A DNA stretch of 64,000 bases from Helicobacter pylori NQ4053 (GTDB lineage: Bacteria > Campylobacterota > Campylobacteria > Campylobacterales > Helicobacteraceae). Under the pieces are notes generated by a model. That model was not told where the DNA came from, did not search any database, and saw only the letters and a program-made list of their open reading frames with translations. The DNA is taken from NCBI RefSeq assembly GCF_000274605.1, contig NZ_AKNV01000004.1, positions 62,001-126,000 of the forward strand, read 5' to 3'. Of the stretch, positions 39,361 through 49,268 are shown piece by piece. The position numbers and the translations under genes are program-made. Each line of letters opens with the position of its first letter. The stretch's first letter is position 1.

Positions 39361-39978
39361 GTGAAAATTTTAAGGCGAGAGTGTGGGGCAGTGGAAGAAA
39401 ACGCTTATATTGTGAAGCTTTCTAGTGGGATAGATTTTATTATCGATCCCGGATTTTCTAGCAGCGAATGGGTGTTGGAAAACGCCAAAAACCCTAAGGC
39501 GATTTTAATCACGCATGGGCATTATGATCATGTATGGGATAGCGCTCAATTGTCAAAAGCCCTTAAAGACACCCCCATTTACGCCCCAAAAGACGATGTG
39601 TTCATGTTAGAAAATGATATTTTCCATTTGGGCATGCCGGTTTTTAGCCCCAATTTTAGCGTGCCTTGCAATAAGAGTTGCACCACTTTAGAGATAGCAA
39701 ACACCACCATTAAATACTGGCATTTTCCCGGACACACGCCCGGTTGCTCTATCATAGAAATTGAAGGGGTGATTTTTAGCGGGGATTTTATCTTTTATCG
39801 CAGCATTGGCCGTTACGATTTCCCTTATTCTAATGAAAAAGACATGAAAGAGTCCCTGTTAAGGTTTCAAAATTTAGATTTTTCTAAAGACATAGAGATT
39901 TATCCAGGGCATGGGGATAAGACGAGTTTTTTTGCTGAAAGAGAGCATTCTAAAATTTGGGTTTCAAGGATGGCTTAA
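39361..39978 (+). CDS. Metallo-beta-lactamase-fold hydrolase (glyoxalase II-like)
   Basis: 205 aa. Zinc motif THGHYDHVWD, later HFPGHTPG, GDFIF and the final PGHGDKT give the full set of ligands seen in small glyoxalase-II-like hydrolases. The GTG at 39361 (8 bases after AAGGGAG) is preferred to an upstream TTG. Its stop codon abuts the start of the next gene. Substrate not predictable. Confidence 0.88.
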   Translation: MKILRRECGAVEENAYIVKLSSGIDFIIDPGFSSSEWVLENAKNPKAILITHGHYDHVWDSAQLSKALKDTPIYAPKDDVFMLENDIFHLGMPVFSPNFSVPCNKSCTTLEIANTTIKYWHFPGHTPGCSIIEIEGVIFSGDFIFYRSIGRYDFPYSNEKDMKESLLRFQNLDFSKDIEIYPGHGDKTSFFAEREHSKIWVSRMA

Positions 39979-40746
39979 TTGTTAAGCCGGCTAGAAAAAG
40001 AGCGTTATTTGTGCCATATCATGCTAGAAGATGTGGGCGAAGAAGGCCAATTGAAGCTTTTAAAATCTAGCGTTTTAGTCATTGGAGCCGGAGGGCTTGG
40101 ATCAGCGGTTTTGATGTATCTGTGCGCTGCTGGGATAGGAAAAATAGGCATTGTGGATTTTGATGTGGTAGATGTGAGTAATTTGCAACGCCAAATTATC
40201 CATTCACAGGATTTTTTAAACCATTCTAAAACCTCTAGCGCGAAAGCCCGCTTAAAGCAACTCAATGCTGGTATTGAAATAGAAACCTTTGAAGAACGCT
40301 TTAAGGCCCATAACGCTCTTCCTCTCATAGAGCCTTACGATTTTATCATAGACGCTACAGACAATTTTAACGCTAAATTTTTGATCAATGACGCTTGCGT
40401 GTTGGCCCAAAAACCCTATTCGCATGCCGGGGTTTTAAAATACAGGGGGCAAAGCATGAGCGTTTTACCACATAGCGCATGCTTAGCGTGCGTTTTTGAT
40501 AAGCCCCCTAAAAAGGGATTAAATCCTATTTCAGGGCTTTTTGGGGTCTTACCTGGGGTTTTAGGGTGTATCCAAGCGAGCGAATGCCTTAAATATTTTT
40601 TAGGGTTTGAAACTTTACTTATAAATACTTTACTTATAGCCGATATTAAAACGATGGATTTTAAAAAAATTCAAGCACCCAAAAACCCTGAATGTAGGGT
40701 TTGTGGCACGCATAAAATCACGCATTTACAGGATTATGAAATTTAG
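39979..40746 (+). CDS. ThiF/MoeB-family adenylyltransferase
   Basis: Activates the C-terminal glycine of a ubiquitin-like sulphur carrier. VLVIGAGGLGSAVLMYL (ATP binding), the DFDVVDVSNLQRQI loop, the DATDNF motif and two CxxC zinc pairs (CLAC, CRVC) are all present. 255 aa, TTG start directly after the upstream stop. The likely partner is MoaD (or ThiS); moaD at 28.4 kb is the only sulphur carrier in the window. Confidence 0.9.
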   Translation: MLSRLEKERYLCHIMLEDVGEEGQLKLLKSSVLVIGAGGLGSAVLMYLCAAGIGKIGIVDFDVVDVSNLQRQIIHSQDFLNHSKTSSAKARLKQLNAGIEIETFEERFKAHNALPLIEPYDFIIDATDNFNAKFLINDACVLAQKPYSHAGVLKYRGQSMSVLPHSACLACVFDKPPKKGLNPISGLFGVLPGVLGCIQASECLKYFLGFETLLINTLLIADIKTMDFKKIQAPKNPECRVCGTHKITHLQDYEI

Positions 40747-40761
40747 ATTAAGGGGTAAGTT

Positions 40762-41535
40762 TTGGATCTATCAACCATATTAGGCTTGGTATTGGCGGTC
40801 GCTTCTATTTCGTTAGGCGATATTTTAGAAGATGGTAACCCGTTGCACATTATCCATTTGAGTTCAGTCATTATCATCGTGCCTACTTCGCTTTTTGCCG
40901 CCATGACAGGCACGCATGCTCGTTACGTGAAAGCCGCTTACAAAGAGATAAAAATTGTTTTTTTAAACCCTAAAATCAATTTGAACGAAACCATTAAAAA
41001 TTTAGTGGAATTAGCCACTTTAGCCAGAAAAGATGGGGTGTTGAGTTTAGAGGGGCGAGTGGCGCAAATTGAAGACGATTTCACCCGTAACGGCTTGTCT
41101 ATGATCATAGATGGCAAGGATTTAAAATCCGTTAAGGAAAGCTTAGAAATCAGCATTGAAGAAATGGAAGAGTATTACCACGGCGCCGCTCATTACTGGG
41201 AGACTGCCGGTGAGACCGCTCCTACTATGGGGTTAGTGGGGGCGGTTATGGGGCTTATGTTGGCCTTGCAAAAACTAGACAACCCGGCTGAAATGGCAGC
41301 AGGGATCGCTGGGGCTTTTACGGCTACTGTTACAGGGATTATGTGTTCTTATGCAATTTTTGGCCCTTTTGGGCATAAGCTTAAGGCTAAATCTAAAGAC
41401 ATTATCAAAGAAAAAACCGTTCTTTTAGAGGGGATTTTAGGCATCGCTAATGGGGAAAATCCAAGGGATTTAGAAAACAAACTCTTAAACTATATCGCTC
41501 CCGGTGAGCCTAAAAAATCTCAATTTGAGGGCTAA
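40762..41535 (+). CDS. motA: Flagellar motor stator protein MotA
   Basis: Proton-channel subunit of the stator. Four membrane segments, the cytoplasmic loop, and GETAPTMGLVGAVMGLMLAL with the conserved Pro residues of the third helix, followed by AGIAGAFTATVTGIMCSYAIFGP. 257 aa. TTG start after AGGGG. Two bases before motB. Confidence 0.96.
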   Translation: MDLSTILGLVLAVASISLGDILEDGNPLHIIHLSSVIIIVPTSLFAAMTGTHARYVKAAYKEIKIVFLNPKINLNETIKNLVELATLARKDGVLSLEGRVAQIEDDFTRNGLSMIIDGKDLKSVKESLEISIEEMEEYYHGAAHYWETAGETAPTMGLVGAVMGLMLALQKLDNPAEMAAGIAGAFTATVTGIMCSYAIFGPFGHKLKAKSKDIIKEKTVLLEGILGIANGENPRDLENKLLNYIAPGEPKKSQFEG

Positions 41536-41537
41536 AC

Positions 41538-42311
41538 ATGGCTAAGAAAAACAAACCCACCGAATGCCCCGCTGGCGAAAAATGGGCGGTTCCTTATGCG
41601 GACTTTTTGTCGTTGTTGCTCGCGCTTTTTATCGCTCTTTATGCCATTTCAGCGGTCAATAAATCCAAAGTGGAAGCCTTAAAAACCGAATTTATTAAGA
41701 TTTTTAATTACGCCCCCAAGCCAGAGGCGATGCAGCCGGTTGTAGTGATCCCCCCTGATTCAGGAAAAGAAGAAGAGCAAATGGCGAGCGAAAGCTCCAA
41801 ACCGGCTTCGCAAAATACCGAAACAAAAGCCACTATCGCTCGCAAAGGCGAAGGCAGTGTTTTAGAGCAAATTGATCAAGGCTCTGTTTTAAAACTCCCC
41901 TCTAGTTTGTTGTTTGAAAACGCTACATCAGACGCTATCAATCAAGACATGATGCTCTATATTGAACGGATCGCTAAAATCATTCAAAAACTCCCTAAAA
42001 GGGTGCATATTAATGTGAGAGGTTTTACAGACAACACGCCTTTAACTAAAACCCGTTTTAAAAGCCATTATGAATTAGCCGCCAATCGCGCTTATAGGGT
42101 GATGAAAGTCCTTATACAATACGGCGTGGATCCTAACCAATTGTCTTTTTCTTCTTATGGCTCTACCAACCCTATCGCACCTAATGATTCCCTAGAAAAC
42201 AGAATGAAAAACAATCGTGTGGAAATCTTTTTTTCAACCGATGCGAACGATTTGAGCAAGATCCATTCTATTTTAGATGAAGAATTCAATCCCCACAAAC
42301 AGCAAGAATGA
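41538..42311 (+). CDS. motB: Flagellar motor stator protein MotB
   Basis: Plug and peptidoglycan-binding stator subunit. Near the N-terminus WAVPYADFLSLLLALFIALYAIS contains the proton-carrying Asp; a linker rich in Glu, Ser and Ala follows, then an OmpA-type domain (VHINVRGFTDNTP, ANRAYRVMKVLIQYG, NRMKNNRVEIFFS). 257 aa. Overlaps the next gene by 4 bases. Confidence 0.97.
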   Translation: MAKKNKPTECPAGEKWAVPYADFLSLLLALFIALYAISAVNKSKVEALKTEFIKIFNYAPKPEAMQPVVVIPPDSGKEEEQMASESSKPASQNTETKATIARKGEGSVLEQIDQGSVLKLPSSLLFENATSDAINQDMMLYIERIAKIIQKLPKRVHINVRGFTDNTPLTKTRFKSHYELAANRAYRVMKVLIQYGVDPNQLSFSSYGSTNPIAPNDSLENRMKNNRVEIFFSTDANDLSKIHSILDEEFNPHKQQE

Positions 42312-42754
42312 ATCGCATGAAACCAATTTTTTTGTTAATCTTTTTGTTGTTAGCGAGCCTTATTGCTAGAGAGAAGGACGCTTCTTCAAACCTTTTTGAT
42401 TTGATTGATAAAGGGATCAACAGAGAACAAGAACTAAAAGAGCAGGAGCAAAAAACGCGCTTGAAACTGGCTCAAAGCCCTTTAGTGGCGTTAGAGATTG
42501 TCCCCCAAGAAACGCCCTATTTAGAATGGCAAGGAGCTAGGGAGTCGTATTATTTAAAAGTGAGCGCTGTAGTGGAAAGCGTGGTTATTTTAAAGATTGA
42601 CATCAATCAAGGGCGTTCTTGCTCGCTCTACCCCACGCCTAAAAGCGTTTCTTTAGTGAGGAATCAAAGCGTAGCCTATGAAATTTTATGCGAAAACCAA
42701 CCCCTATGGATAGAAGTGAGCACCAATTTAGGCAAACGCACCTTTCAGTTTTAA
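42308..42754 (+). CDS. Exported protein cotranslated with MotB, unknown function
   Basis: 148 aa with signal-like MKPIFLLIFLLLASLIA and a mature part beginning with a charged helix (DLIDKGINREQELKEQEQKTRLKL) then beta-rich sequence with two Cys (GRSCSLYP, YEILCENQ). The ATG overlaps the motB stop (ATGA), which ties it to the motor operon. No family recognised; corresponds to HP0817. Confidence 0.8.
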   Translation: MNRMKPIFLLIFLLLASLIAREKDASSNLFDLIDKGINREQELKEQEQKTRLKLAQSPLVALEIVPQETPYLEWQGARESYYLKVSAVVESVVILKIDINQGRSCSLYPTPKSVSLVRNQSVAYEILCENQPLWIEVSTNLGKRTFQF

Positions 42755-42819
42755 CCTACAACCAACATTAAAGAATGCCTTTAGCATTTTAAAACCCCTT
42801 TATTCAAATAAAGTTTGGT

Positions 42820-42825
42820 TATAAT
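42820..42825 (+). promoter_or_regulatory. -10 box at the start of the proWX gene
   Basis: TATAAT overlapping the first possible ATG (42824) of the following gene; transcription would start near 42832, next to the ATG at 42833. Confidence 0.4.
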
Positions 42826-44485
42826 GCTAGGCATGGGCGTTTTTAAACAATTGATCAAAGAATTGTATGAATGGTTGCTCCATTTTGTAGATGTGGCTAC
42901 GCAGCATTTAGTTGCCATAGTATTAAAAATAAGCGTGGTAAAATATTTGATAAAAGAATTTCATGATCGCTTCATTTATTTTATAGACTTGATCGCGCAG
43001 CATTTTATCATCGTTGCGCTTTCTAGTTTTCTCGTGTTGGTGTTTGGGGTTTTGATTGGGGTTTTTGTGTTTTATAACTCAAAGGCTAGGGCTTTTTTGC
43101 TCCCTGTGGTGAATTTTCTCTACACCATCCCATCGCTGGCGTTATTCGCGTTATTCATTCCTGTGATTGGGGTGGGGTTAAAAAACGCGCTTTTAGTGTT
43201 GGTCTTATACGGCTTATTACCCATTGTCCATAGCACTTATAACGCTTTAAAAGAAGTGCGAGAAGAGGTCATTAAGGCCGCTATTGGGCTAGGGTGTAAC
43301 CCCAAAGAGTTGTTTTTTAGGGTGCACTTCTTGCTCGCTATCCCCCAAATTTTAGCGGGCTTAAGGATTGCGGTGGTGATGTTAGTGGCGATGGCTGGGA
43401 TTGGGGCGCTCATTGGGGCTGGGGGTTTGGGGCAGGCGATTTTTAGAGGGCTAAACACGCAAAACACCACGCTTTTAGTGGCGGGCAGTTTGATCATAGC
43501 TCTTTTTAGTGTTTTAGCGGATAAATTTGTGAGCGTCTTTCAGCATGAAAACGCCTTGCAACGCCTATTTTCTCAAAACGCCACCCAAAAACAAAAAAGA
43601 AGAGTTTATCTTAATTTAGCGGTGTTTCTTTTTTTATTGCTAGCGAGCGCTTTATGGCTCATTCCTAGAAACGCCATAGAAGAAAAGCCCTTAGTCGTGG
43701 CGACAAAACCTAACAGCGAGCAGTATATTTTGGGCGAAATTTTAAGCCTTTTGTTAGAAAAACACCACATTCCTATCAAGCGGGCGTTTGGCATTGGTGG
43801 GGGGACGATGAATATCCATCCGGCATTGATTAGGGGCGATTTTGATTTGTATGTGGAATATACCGGCACCGCTTGGGTGAACACGCTCAAAAACCCTTTG
43901 ACTCAAAAAGTGGATTTTGAAACGATTAAAAAGCGTTATGAGAAGGAATTTAATCTTTTGTGGGTGGGGCTTTTGGGCTTTAATAACACCTATTCTTTAG
44001 CGATTTCTAAAGAAGACGCTCAAAAATACGCGATTGAAACTTTCAGCGATTTAGCCTTTCATAGCCCCAATTTTGATTTTGGAGCGGAGTTTGACTTTTT
44101 TGAAAGAGAGGACGCTTTTAAGGGCTTAGTGAAAGCTTACCGCTTTCATTTTAGAAGTTTGCATGAAATGGATATTAATTTGCGTTATAAAAGTTTTGAA
44201 TCCCATAAAATCAACGCTTTAGATGTCTTCACCACAGACGCTCAAATCAAAGAATTGGATTTAAAGGTGCTTAGGGACGATAAAGGGTTTTTCCCTAATT
44301 ATCAGGCCGGTATTGTTATAAGAAAAGAAACTATAAAAAAGTATCCTGAAGCACTAGAAATCTTAGAAAAATTGGATTCAAAAATTAGCGATGAGACGAT
44401 GCAGGATTTAAACTATCAGGTGGAAGTGTTGAAAAAAAGCCCTAAAATCGTAGCTAAAGATTTTTTAGAAAGATTAGGGTTATAA
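42824..44485 (+). CDS. proWX: Osmoprotectant ABC transporter, fused permease and binding protein
   Basis: Fused OpuB/ProW-type permease (residues about 60-270, with EEVIKAAIGLGCNPKELFFRV, the EAA loop) and substrate-binding domain (about 290-553, VVATKPNSEQYILGEILSLLLE, GTMNIHPALIRGDFDLYVEYTGTAW). Predicted substrate glycine betaine or a related quaternary amine. The N-terminus holds two 32-residue repeats with LIKE...F.D...QH. Start is uncertain: 42824 (553 aa) and 42833 are possible and no Shine-Dalgarno is visible. Four bases before proV. Confidence 0.88.
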   Translation: MLGMGVFKQLIKELYEWLLHFVDVATQHLVAIVLKISVVKYLIKEFHDRFIYFIDLIAQHFIIVALSSFLVLVFGVLIGVFVFYNSKARAFLLPVVNFLYTIPSLALFALFIPVIGVGLKNALLVLVLYGLLPIVHSTYNALKEVREEVIKAAIGLGCNPKELFFRVHFLLAIPQILAGLRIAVVMLVAMAGIGALIGAGGLGQAIFRGLNTQNTTLLVAGSLIIALFSVLADKFVSVFQHENALQRLFSQNATQKQKRRVYLNLAVFLFLLLASALWLIPRNAIEEKPLVVATKPNSEQYILGEILSLLLEKHHIPIKRAFGIGGGTMNIHPALIRGDFDLYVEYTGTAWVNTLKNPLTQKVDFETIKKRYEKEFNLLWVGLLGFNNTYSLAISKEDAQKYAIETFSDLAFHSPNFDFGAEFDFFEREDAFKGLVKAYRFHFRSLHEMDINLRYKSFESHKINALDVFTTDAQIKELDLKVLRDDKGFFPNYQAGIVIRKETIKKYPEALEILEKLDSKISDETMQDLNYQVEVLKKSPKIVAKDFLERLGL

Positions 44486-44488
44486 AGC

Positions 44489-45130
44489 ATGAAAGAAATC
44501 GTTACAATAGAGAATGTGTCTTTTAACTACCACAATCGCACTATTTTTAAGGATTTTAATTTAAGCATTGAAAAAGGGGATTTTTTATGCGTTTTAGGGG
44601 AGAGCGGGAGCGGTAAAAGCACGCTTTTAGGCTTGATTTTAGGGCTTTTAAAACCTAATCTTGGGAGCGTTAAAATCTTTAATGAGACCCTTTCAAACAA
44701 CGCTTTTTTACGCCAAAAAATAGGCTATATCGCTCAAGGCAATTCCTTATTTTCTCATTTAAACGCTCTACAGAACATGACTTTTTGCCTTAATTTACAA
44801 GGCATAAACAAACAAGCCGCTCAAAAAGAGGCCAAAGCCTTAGCGTTAAAAATGGGGTTAGAGGAGAGCCTTATGGATAAATTCCCCAATGAATTGAGTG
44901 GGGGGCAAGCCCAAAGAGTGGGCATTATTAGGGGGATTATCCACAGGCCAGAACTCATTTTATTAGACGAGCCTTTTAGCGCTTTAGATAGTTTTAATCG
45001 TAAGAATTTGCAAGATCTCATCAAAGAGATACACCAAAATTCTTGCGCTACTTTCATTATGGTAACGCATGATGAGGAAGAGGCGCAAAAGTTAGCCACA
45101 AAAACCCTAGAAATCAAAGCCCTTAAATAA
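44489..45130 (+). CDS. proV: Osmoprotectant ABC transporter ATPase
   Basis: 213-aa ABC ATPase: Walker A GESGSGKST, Q-loop, signature LSGGQAQRVGI, Walker B LILLDEPFSALD, switch VTHDEEEA. It lacks the C-terminal CBS domains found in E. coli ProV, so regulation by ionic strength through CBS is not expected. Partner of the fused permease just upstream. Confidence 0.92.
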   Translation: MKEIVTIENVSFNYHNRTIFKDFNLSIEKGDFLCVLGESGSGKSTLLGLILGLLKPNLGSVKIFNETLSNNAFLRQKIGYIAQGNSLFSHLNALQNMTFCLNLQGINKQAAQKEAKALALKMGLEESLMDKFPNELSGGQAQRVGIIRGIIHRPELILLDEPFSALDSFNRKNLQDLIKEIHQNSCATFIMVTHDEEEAQKLATKTLEIKALK

Positions 45131-45141
45131 GGGCAATGATT

Positions 45142-45321
45142 TTAAGGCTGATTTAAAAATTCTGGCGTGGTGTTGTTGGTGGGCGTTTGCATAGAAGAAT
45201 TAGAGCTGTTTGAAGTTTTTTTAGCGGGTTTTTCGTTGAATGGAGGGGCTTTATAGCCACAAGCTTGAATCGTTAGCGCCACAAGCGTTAAAAAGCATGT
45301 TAAGATCAGTTTATGGAACAA
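45142..45321 (-). CDS. Small lipoprotein, LptM/YifL-like
   Basis: 59 aa, found only by reading the minus strand. TTG at 45321 preceded by AAGGAG at 8 bases. Sequence MFHKLILTCFLTLVALTIQA then CGYKAPPFNEKP: a lipobox and the C-G-x-K-x-P pattern of LptM-type lipoproteins, followed by a Ser/Thr/Asn-rich tail. LptM assists LptD oxidation in E. coli; this role is inference only. It overlaps head-to-head with the plus gene at 45313. Confidence 0.65.
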   Translation of the reverse strand: MFHKLILTCFLTLVALTIQACGYKAPPFNEKPAKKTSNSSNSSMQTPTNNTTPEFLNQP

Positions 45322-45774
45322 AATATTTTCTCCTTACTCATTCAAAAAAAGTCTTATAAAAAGCTTGAAACTCTTTTGAAACTCAAAAAGCTTAAGGTTT
45401 TTATGCCTTTAAGTTTACAAGAAAATTTGCTTTTTATCTTTATAAAAGACTCTAAATTGCTTTTTGCGTTTAAAGATCTTTGGGCTTCTAAAGAATTTAA
45501 CCAGCGATTCGCTAAAGAAATCAGCCATTTTTTGAACACGCAAGGGCATGCTTATGGGTTTGACGGGTTGAATGGGTTAGAAATTTTAGGTTATGTGCCT
45601 AAAGACGCGCTAAAAAAAGCCAATTTTTATGCCCCCATTAAAAAACAAGCCCGTTTTTTTCGCCCTAGTGCTTTAGGGTTGTTCCATAACCCCATTAAAG
45701 ACGCTCGTTTGCATGAATGTTTTGAAAAAGCGCGCGCTTTGATCCACTACCAACGAAGTTTTTTTGAGAAATGA
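45313..45774 (+). CDS. Hypothetical protein, possibly DciA/DUF721-like
   Basis: 153 aa. Basic N-terminal half (KKSYKKLETLLKLKKLKVFMPLSLQENLLFIFIKDSKLLFAFKD) with strand-helix order resembling DUF721/DciA proteins that load the replicative helicase; the match is weak. Its stop directly abuts the uvrC start, so it belongs to that operon. ATG at 45313 has no clear ribosome-binding site and overlaps the divergent lipoprotein start by 9 bases. Position matches HP0820. Confidence 0.65.
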   Translation: MEQNIFSLLIQKKSYKKLETLLKLKKLKVFMPLSLQENLLFIFIKDSKLLFAFKDLWASKEFNQRFAKEISHFLNTQGHAYGFDGLNGLEILGYVPKDALKKANFYAPIKKQARFFRPSALGLFHNPIKDARLHECFEKARALIHYQRSFFEK

Positions 45775-47559
45775 ATGGCTGATTTATTGTCCAGTTTGAA
45801 AAACCTTCCTAATAGCAGTGGCGTGTATCAATATTTTGATAAAAACCGCCAATTACTCTATATCGGTAAAGCGAAAAACTTAAAAAAGCGCATCAAAAGC
45901 TATTTTTCCATCCGTAATAATGAAATCACGCCCAATCCTCGTGCAAGCTTACGCATCCAAATGATGGTCAAACAAATCGCTTTTTTAGAAACCATTTTAG
46001 TGGAAAACGAGCAAGACGCTTTGATTTTGGAAAATTCTTTAATCAAGCAGCTCAAGCCCAAATACAACATTCTTTTAAGAGACGATAAAACTTACCCTTA
46101 TATTTACATGGATTTTTCTACTGATTTCCCTATCCCTTTAATCACACGAAAAATTTTAAAACAGCCTGGCGTTAAATATTTTGGCCCTTTTACGAGCGGG
46201 GCTAAGGATATTTTAGACAGCTTGTATGAATTGCTCCCGTTGGTTCAAAAGAAAAATTGCATCAAAGATAAAAAGGCATGCATGTTTTATCAAATAGAGC
46301 GTTGCAAAGCCCCATGCGAGGATAAAATCACCAAAGAAGAGTATTCAAAAATCGCTAAAGAATGTTTAGAAATGATTGAAAATAAAGACAGGCTCATCAA
46401 AGAGCTTGAATTGAAAATGGAGTGCCTTTCTAACAATTTGCGTTTTGAAGAAGCCCTAATTTACAGAGACAGAATTGCAAAAATCCAAAAAATCGCCCCC
46501 TTCACTTGCATGGATTTAGCCAAACTCTACGATTTGGATATTTTTGCTTTTTATGGCGCAAGCAATAAGGCGGTGTTAGTGAAAATGTTTATGCGTGGGG
46601 GTAAAATCATTTCTTCTGCGTTTGAAAAAATCCACTCCCTTAATGGGTTTGACACCGATGAAGCGATGAAACAAGCCATTATCAACCATTACCAATCGCA
46701 TTTGCCTTTGATGCCTGAACAGATCTTATTGAGTGCTTGCTCTAATGAAACGCTTAAAGAATTGCAAGAATTTATCTCCCATCAATACTCTAAAAAAATC
46801 GCTCTTAGCATTCCTAAAAAAGGCGACAAGCTCGCTTTAATAGAAATCGCTATGAAAAACGCTCAAGAGATTTTTAGCCAAGAAAAAACCTCTAATGAAG
46901 ATCTGATTTTAGAAGAAGCGCGATCGCTTTTCAATTTAGAATGCGTGCCTTATAGGGTGGAAATCTTTGACACAAGCCACCATTCAAATAGCCAATGCGT
47001 GGGGGGAATGGTCGTGTATGAAAACAATGCATTTCAAAAAGACTCTTATCGGCGCTACCATTTAAAAGGCTCTAACGAATACGATCAAATGAGCGAATTG
47101 CTCACTAGAAGGGCTTTAGACTTTGCCAAAGAGCCACCGCCTAATTTGTGGGTAATAGATGGAGGGAGGGCGCAATTAAACATCGCTTTAGAAATTTTAA
47201 AAAGCAGCGGGAGTTTTGTAGAAGTGATCGCTATTTCTAAAGAAAAAAGGGATTCTAAAGCTTATCGCTCTAAAGGGGGCGCTAAAGACATCATCCATAC
47301 GCCTAGCAATACTTTTAAATTGCTCCCTAGCGACAAACGCTTGCAATGGGTGCAAAAATTGCGCGATGAAAGCCACCGGTATGCGATAAACTTCCATAGA
47401 TCCACTAAACTTAAAAACATGAAACAAATCGCTCTTTTAAAAGAAAAGGGTATAGGAGAAGCCAGCGTGAAAAAATTGTTGGATTATTTTGGGAGTTTTG
47501 AAGCGATAGAAAAAGCGAGCGAGCAGGAAAAAAACGCCGTTTTAAAAAAACGAATTTAA
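45775..47559 (+). CDS. uvrC: Excinuclease ABC subunit C
   Basis: Makes both incisions in nucleotide excision repair. GIY-YIG domain at the N-terminus ([25 protein letters not shown]), UVR domain around 205-240 ([18 protein letters not shown]...EALIYRDRI), endonuclease-V-like domain ([34 protein letters not shown]) and C-terminal HhH ([19 protein letters not shown]). 594 aa, complete. Confidence 0.97.
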   Translation: MADLLSSLKNLPNSSGVYQYFDKNRQLLYIGKAKNLKKRIKSYFSIRNNEITPNPRASLRIQMMVKQIAFLETILVENEQDALILENSLIKQLKPKYNILLRDDKTYPYIYMDFSTDFPIPLITRKILKQPGVKYFGPFTSGAKDILDSLYELLPLVQKKNCIKDKKACMFYQIERCKAPCEDKITKEEYSKIAKECLEMIENKDRLIKELELKMECLSNNLRFEEALIYRDRIAKIQKIAPFTCMDLAKLYDLDIFAFYGASNKAVLVKMFMRGGKIISSAFEKIHSLNGFDTDEAMKQAIINHYQSHLPLMPEQILLSACSNETLKELQEFISHQYSKKIALSIPKKGDKLALIEIAMKNAQEIFSQEKTSNEDLILEEARSLFNLECVPYRVEIFDTSHHSNSQCVGGMVVYENNAFQKDSYRRYHLKGSNEYDQMSELLTRRALDFAKEPPPNLWVIDGGRAQLNIALEILKSSGSFVEVIAISKEKRDSKAYRSKGGAKDIIHTPSNTFKLLPSDKRLQWVQKLRDESHRYAINFHRSTKLKNMKQIALLKEKGIGEASVKKLLDYFGSFEAIEKASEQEKNAVLKKRI

Positions 47560-47569
47560 AGGAAAAGGC

Positions 47570-48835
47570 ATGAAAAAAAGATTGAATATAGGGCTTGTGG
47601 GTTTAGGGTGTGTGGGGAGCGCGGTCGCTAAAATCTTACAAGAAAATCAAGAAATCATTAAAGACAGGGCCGGCGTGGAAATTAAAATTAAAAAAGCGGT
47701 GGTGCGAGACGTGAAAAAGCACGAAGGCTATGCTTTTGAAATCAGTGATGATTTAGAAAGCTTGATAGAAGATGAAGAAATTGATATTATCGTGGAGCTT
47801 ATGGGTGGGGTGGAAGCGCCTTATCTTTTAGCTAAAAAAACTTTAGCCAAACAAAAAGCCTTCGTTACAGCCAATAAAGCCATGTTAGCGTACCACCGCT
47901 ATGAATTAGAGCAAATCGCTAAAAACACCCCCATAGGCTTTGAAGCGAGCGTGTGTGGAGGTATCCCTATTATCAAGGCTTTAAAAGACGGCTTGAGCGC
48001 CAATCACATCCTTTCTTTTAAAGGGATTTTAAACGGCACGAGCAATTACATTTTAAGCCAGATGTTTAAAAATCAAGCGAGCTTTAAGGACGCCCTGAAA
48101 GACGCGCAGCATTTAGGCTATGCGGAATTGAACCCTGAATTTGACATTAAGGGCATTGATGCGGCGCACAAATTGTTGATTTTAGCGTCTTTAGCGTATG
48201 GCATTGATGCGAAATTAGAAGAAATCTTGATTGAAGGCATTGAAAAAATAGAGCCAGACGACATGGAGTTTGCTAAAGAGTTTGGTTATAGCATTAAACT
48301 TTTAGGCATCGCTAAAAAACACCAGGATTGCATTGAATTAAGAGTGCATCCAAGCATGATTAAAAATGAATGCATGCTCTCTAAAGTGGATGGGGTGATG
48401 AACGCTATCAGCGTTATAGGGGATAAGGTGGGCGAGACTTTGTATTATGGGGCTGGGGCTGGGGGAGAGCCTACCGCAAGCGCGGTCATTAGCGATATTA
48501 TAGAAATCGCAAGGAAAAAAAGCTCTTTAATGCTAGGCTTTGAAACCCCTCAAAAACTCCCCCTAAAACCCAAAGAAGAAATCCAATGTGCTTATTATGC
48601 ACGCTTGTTAGTGAGCGATGAAAAAGGGGTTTTTTCTCAAATCAGCGCGATTTTAGCTAAAAATGATATTTCACTCAACAATGTCTTGCAAAAAGAAATC
48701 CCGCATTCCAACAAGGCTAAAATCTTATTTTCCACGCACACCACCAACGAAAAATCTATGTTAAACGCCCTTAAAGAGCTTGAAAATCTACAAAGCGTGT
48801 TGGATACCCCTAAAATGATCCGTTTGGAAAATTGA
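47570..48835 (+). CDS. hom: Homoserine dehydrogenase
   Basis: Reduces aspartate semialdehyde to homoserine for threonine and methionine synthesis. NAD(P)-binding [16 protein letters not shown] at the start, catalytic segment [11 protein letters not shown], the [18 protein letters not shown] region, and a C-terminal ACT domain ([23 protein letters not shown]). 421 aa. AAAGGAAAAGGC before ATG; yraN begins immediately after its stop. Confidence 0.96.
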   Translation: MKKRLNIGLVGLGCVGSAVAKILQENQEIIKDRAGVEIKIKKAVVRDVKKHEGYAFEISDDLESLIEDEEIDIIVELMGGVEAPYLLAKKTLAKQKAFVTANKAMLAYHRYELEQIAKNTPIGFEASVCGGIPIIKALKDGLSANHILSFKGILNGTSNYILSQMFKNQASFKDALKDAQHLGYAELNPEFDIKGIDAAHKLLILASLAYGIDAKLEEILIEGIEKIEPDDMEFAKEFGYSIKLLGIAKKHQDCIELRVHPSMIKNECMLSKVDGVMNAISVIGDKVGETLYYGAGAGGEPTASAVISDIIEIARKKSSLMLGFETPQKLPLKPKEEIQCAYYARLLVSDEKGVFSQISAILAKNDISLNNVLQKEIPHSNKAKILFSTHTTNEKSMLNALKELENLQSVLDTPKMIRLEN

Positions 48836-49180
48836 ATGCGTTTTTTCAATAATAAACATAGAGAAAAGGGCTTGAAGGCTGAAGAAGAGGCTTGCGAATT
48901 TTTAAAAACGCTGGGCTTTGAAATGGTGGAAAGGAACTTCTTTTCACAATTTGGCGAAATTGATATTATCGCTTTGAAAAAAGGGGTTTTGCATTTCATT
49001 GAAGTCAAAAGCGGGGAAAATTTTGATCCCATTTATGCGATCACGCCGAGCAAATTAAAAAAGATGATTAAAACGATCCGCTGTTATTTTTCCCAAAAAG
49101 ATCCCAATAGCGATTTTTGCATTGACGCTATTATTGTGAAAAATGGTAAATTTGAGCTTTTAGAAAATATCACTTTTTAG
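48836..49180 (+). CDS. YraN/UPF0102 nuclease-fold protein
   Basis: 114 aa. [45 protein letters not shown]: the E..., D...EVK pattern of the restriction-endonuclease-like UPF0102 family. Function unclear; often next to housekeeping genes. Start abuts the hom stop. Confidence 0.9.
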   Translation: MRFFNNKHREKGLKAEEEACEFLKTLGFEMVERNFFSQFGEIDIIALKKGVLHFIEVKSGENFDPIYAITPSKLKKMIKTIRCYFSQKDPNSDFCIDAIIVKNGKFELLENITF

Positions 49181-49226
49181 ATTTTTATCCAAAACCCATG
49201 CGTTTTCATTAACATTCTTAAGCTAA

Positions 49227-49232
49227 TATAAT
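49227..49232 (+). promoter_or_regulatory. -10 box of trxA
   Basis: TATAAT, 36 bases before the trxA ATG. Together with TTAGGAG next to the start it indicates a well expressed gene. Confidence 0.6.
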
Positions 49233-49268
49233 TCTCGTTAATCAAAATCATATATTTAGGAGTAACTA

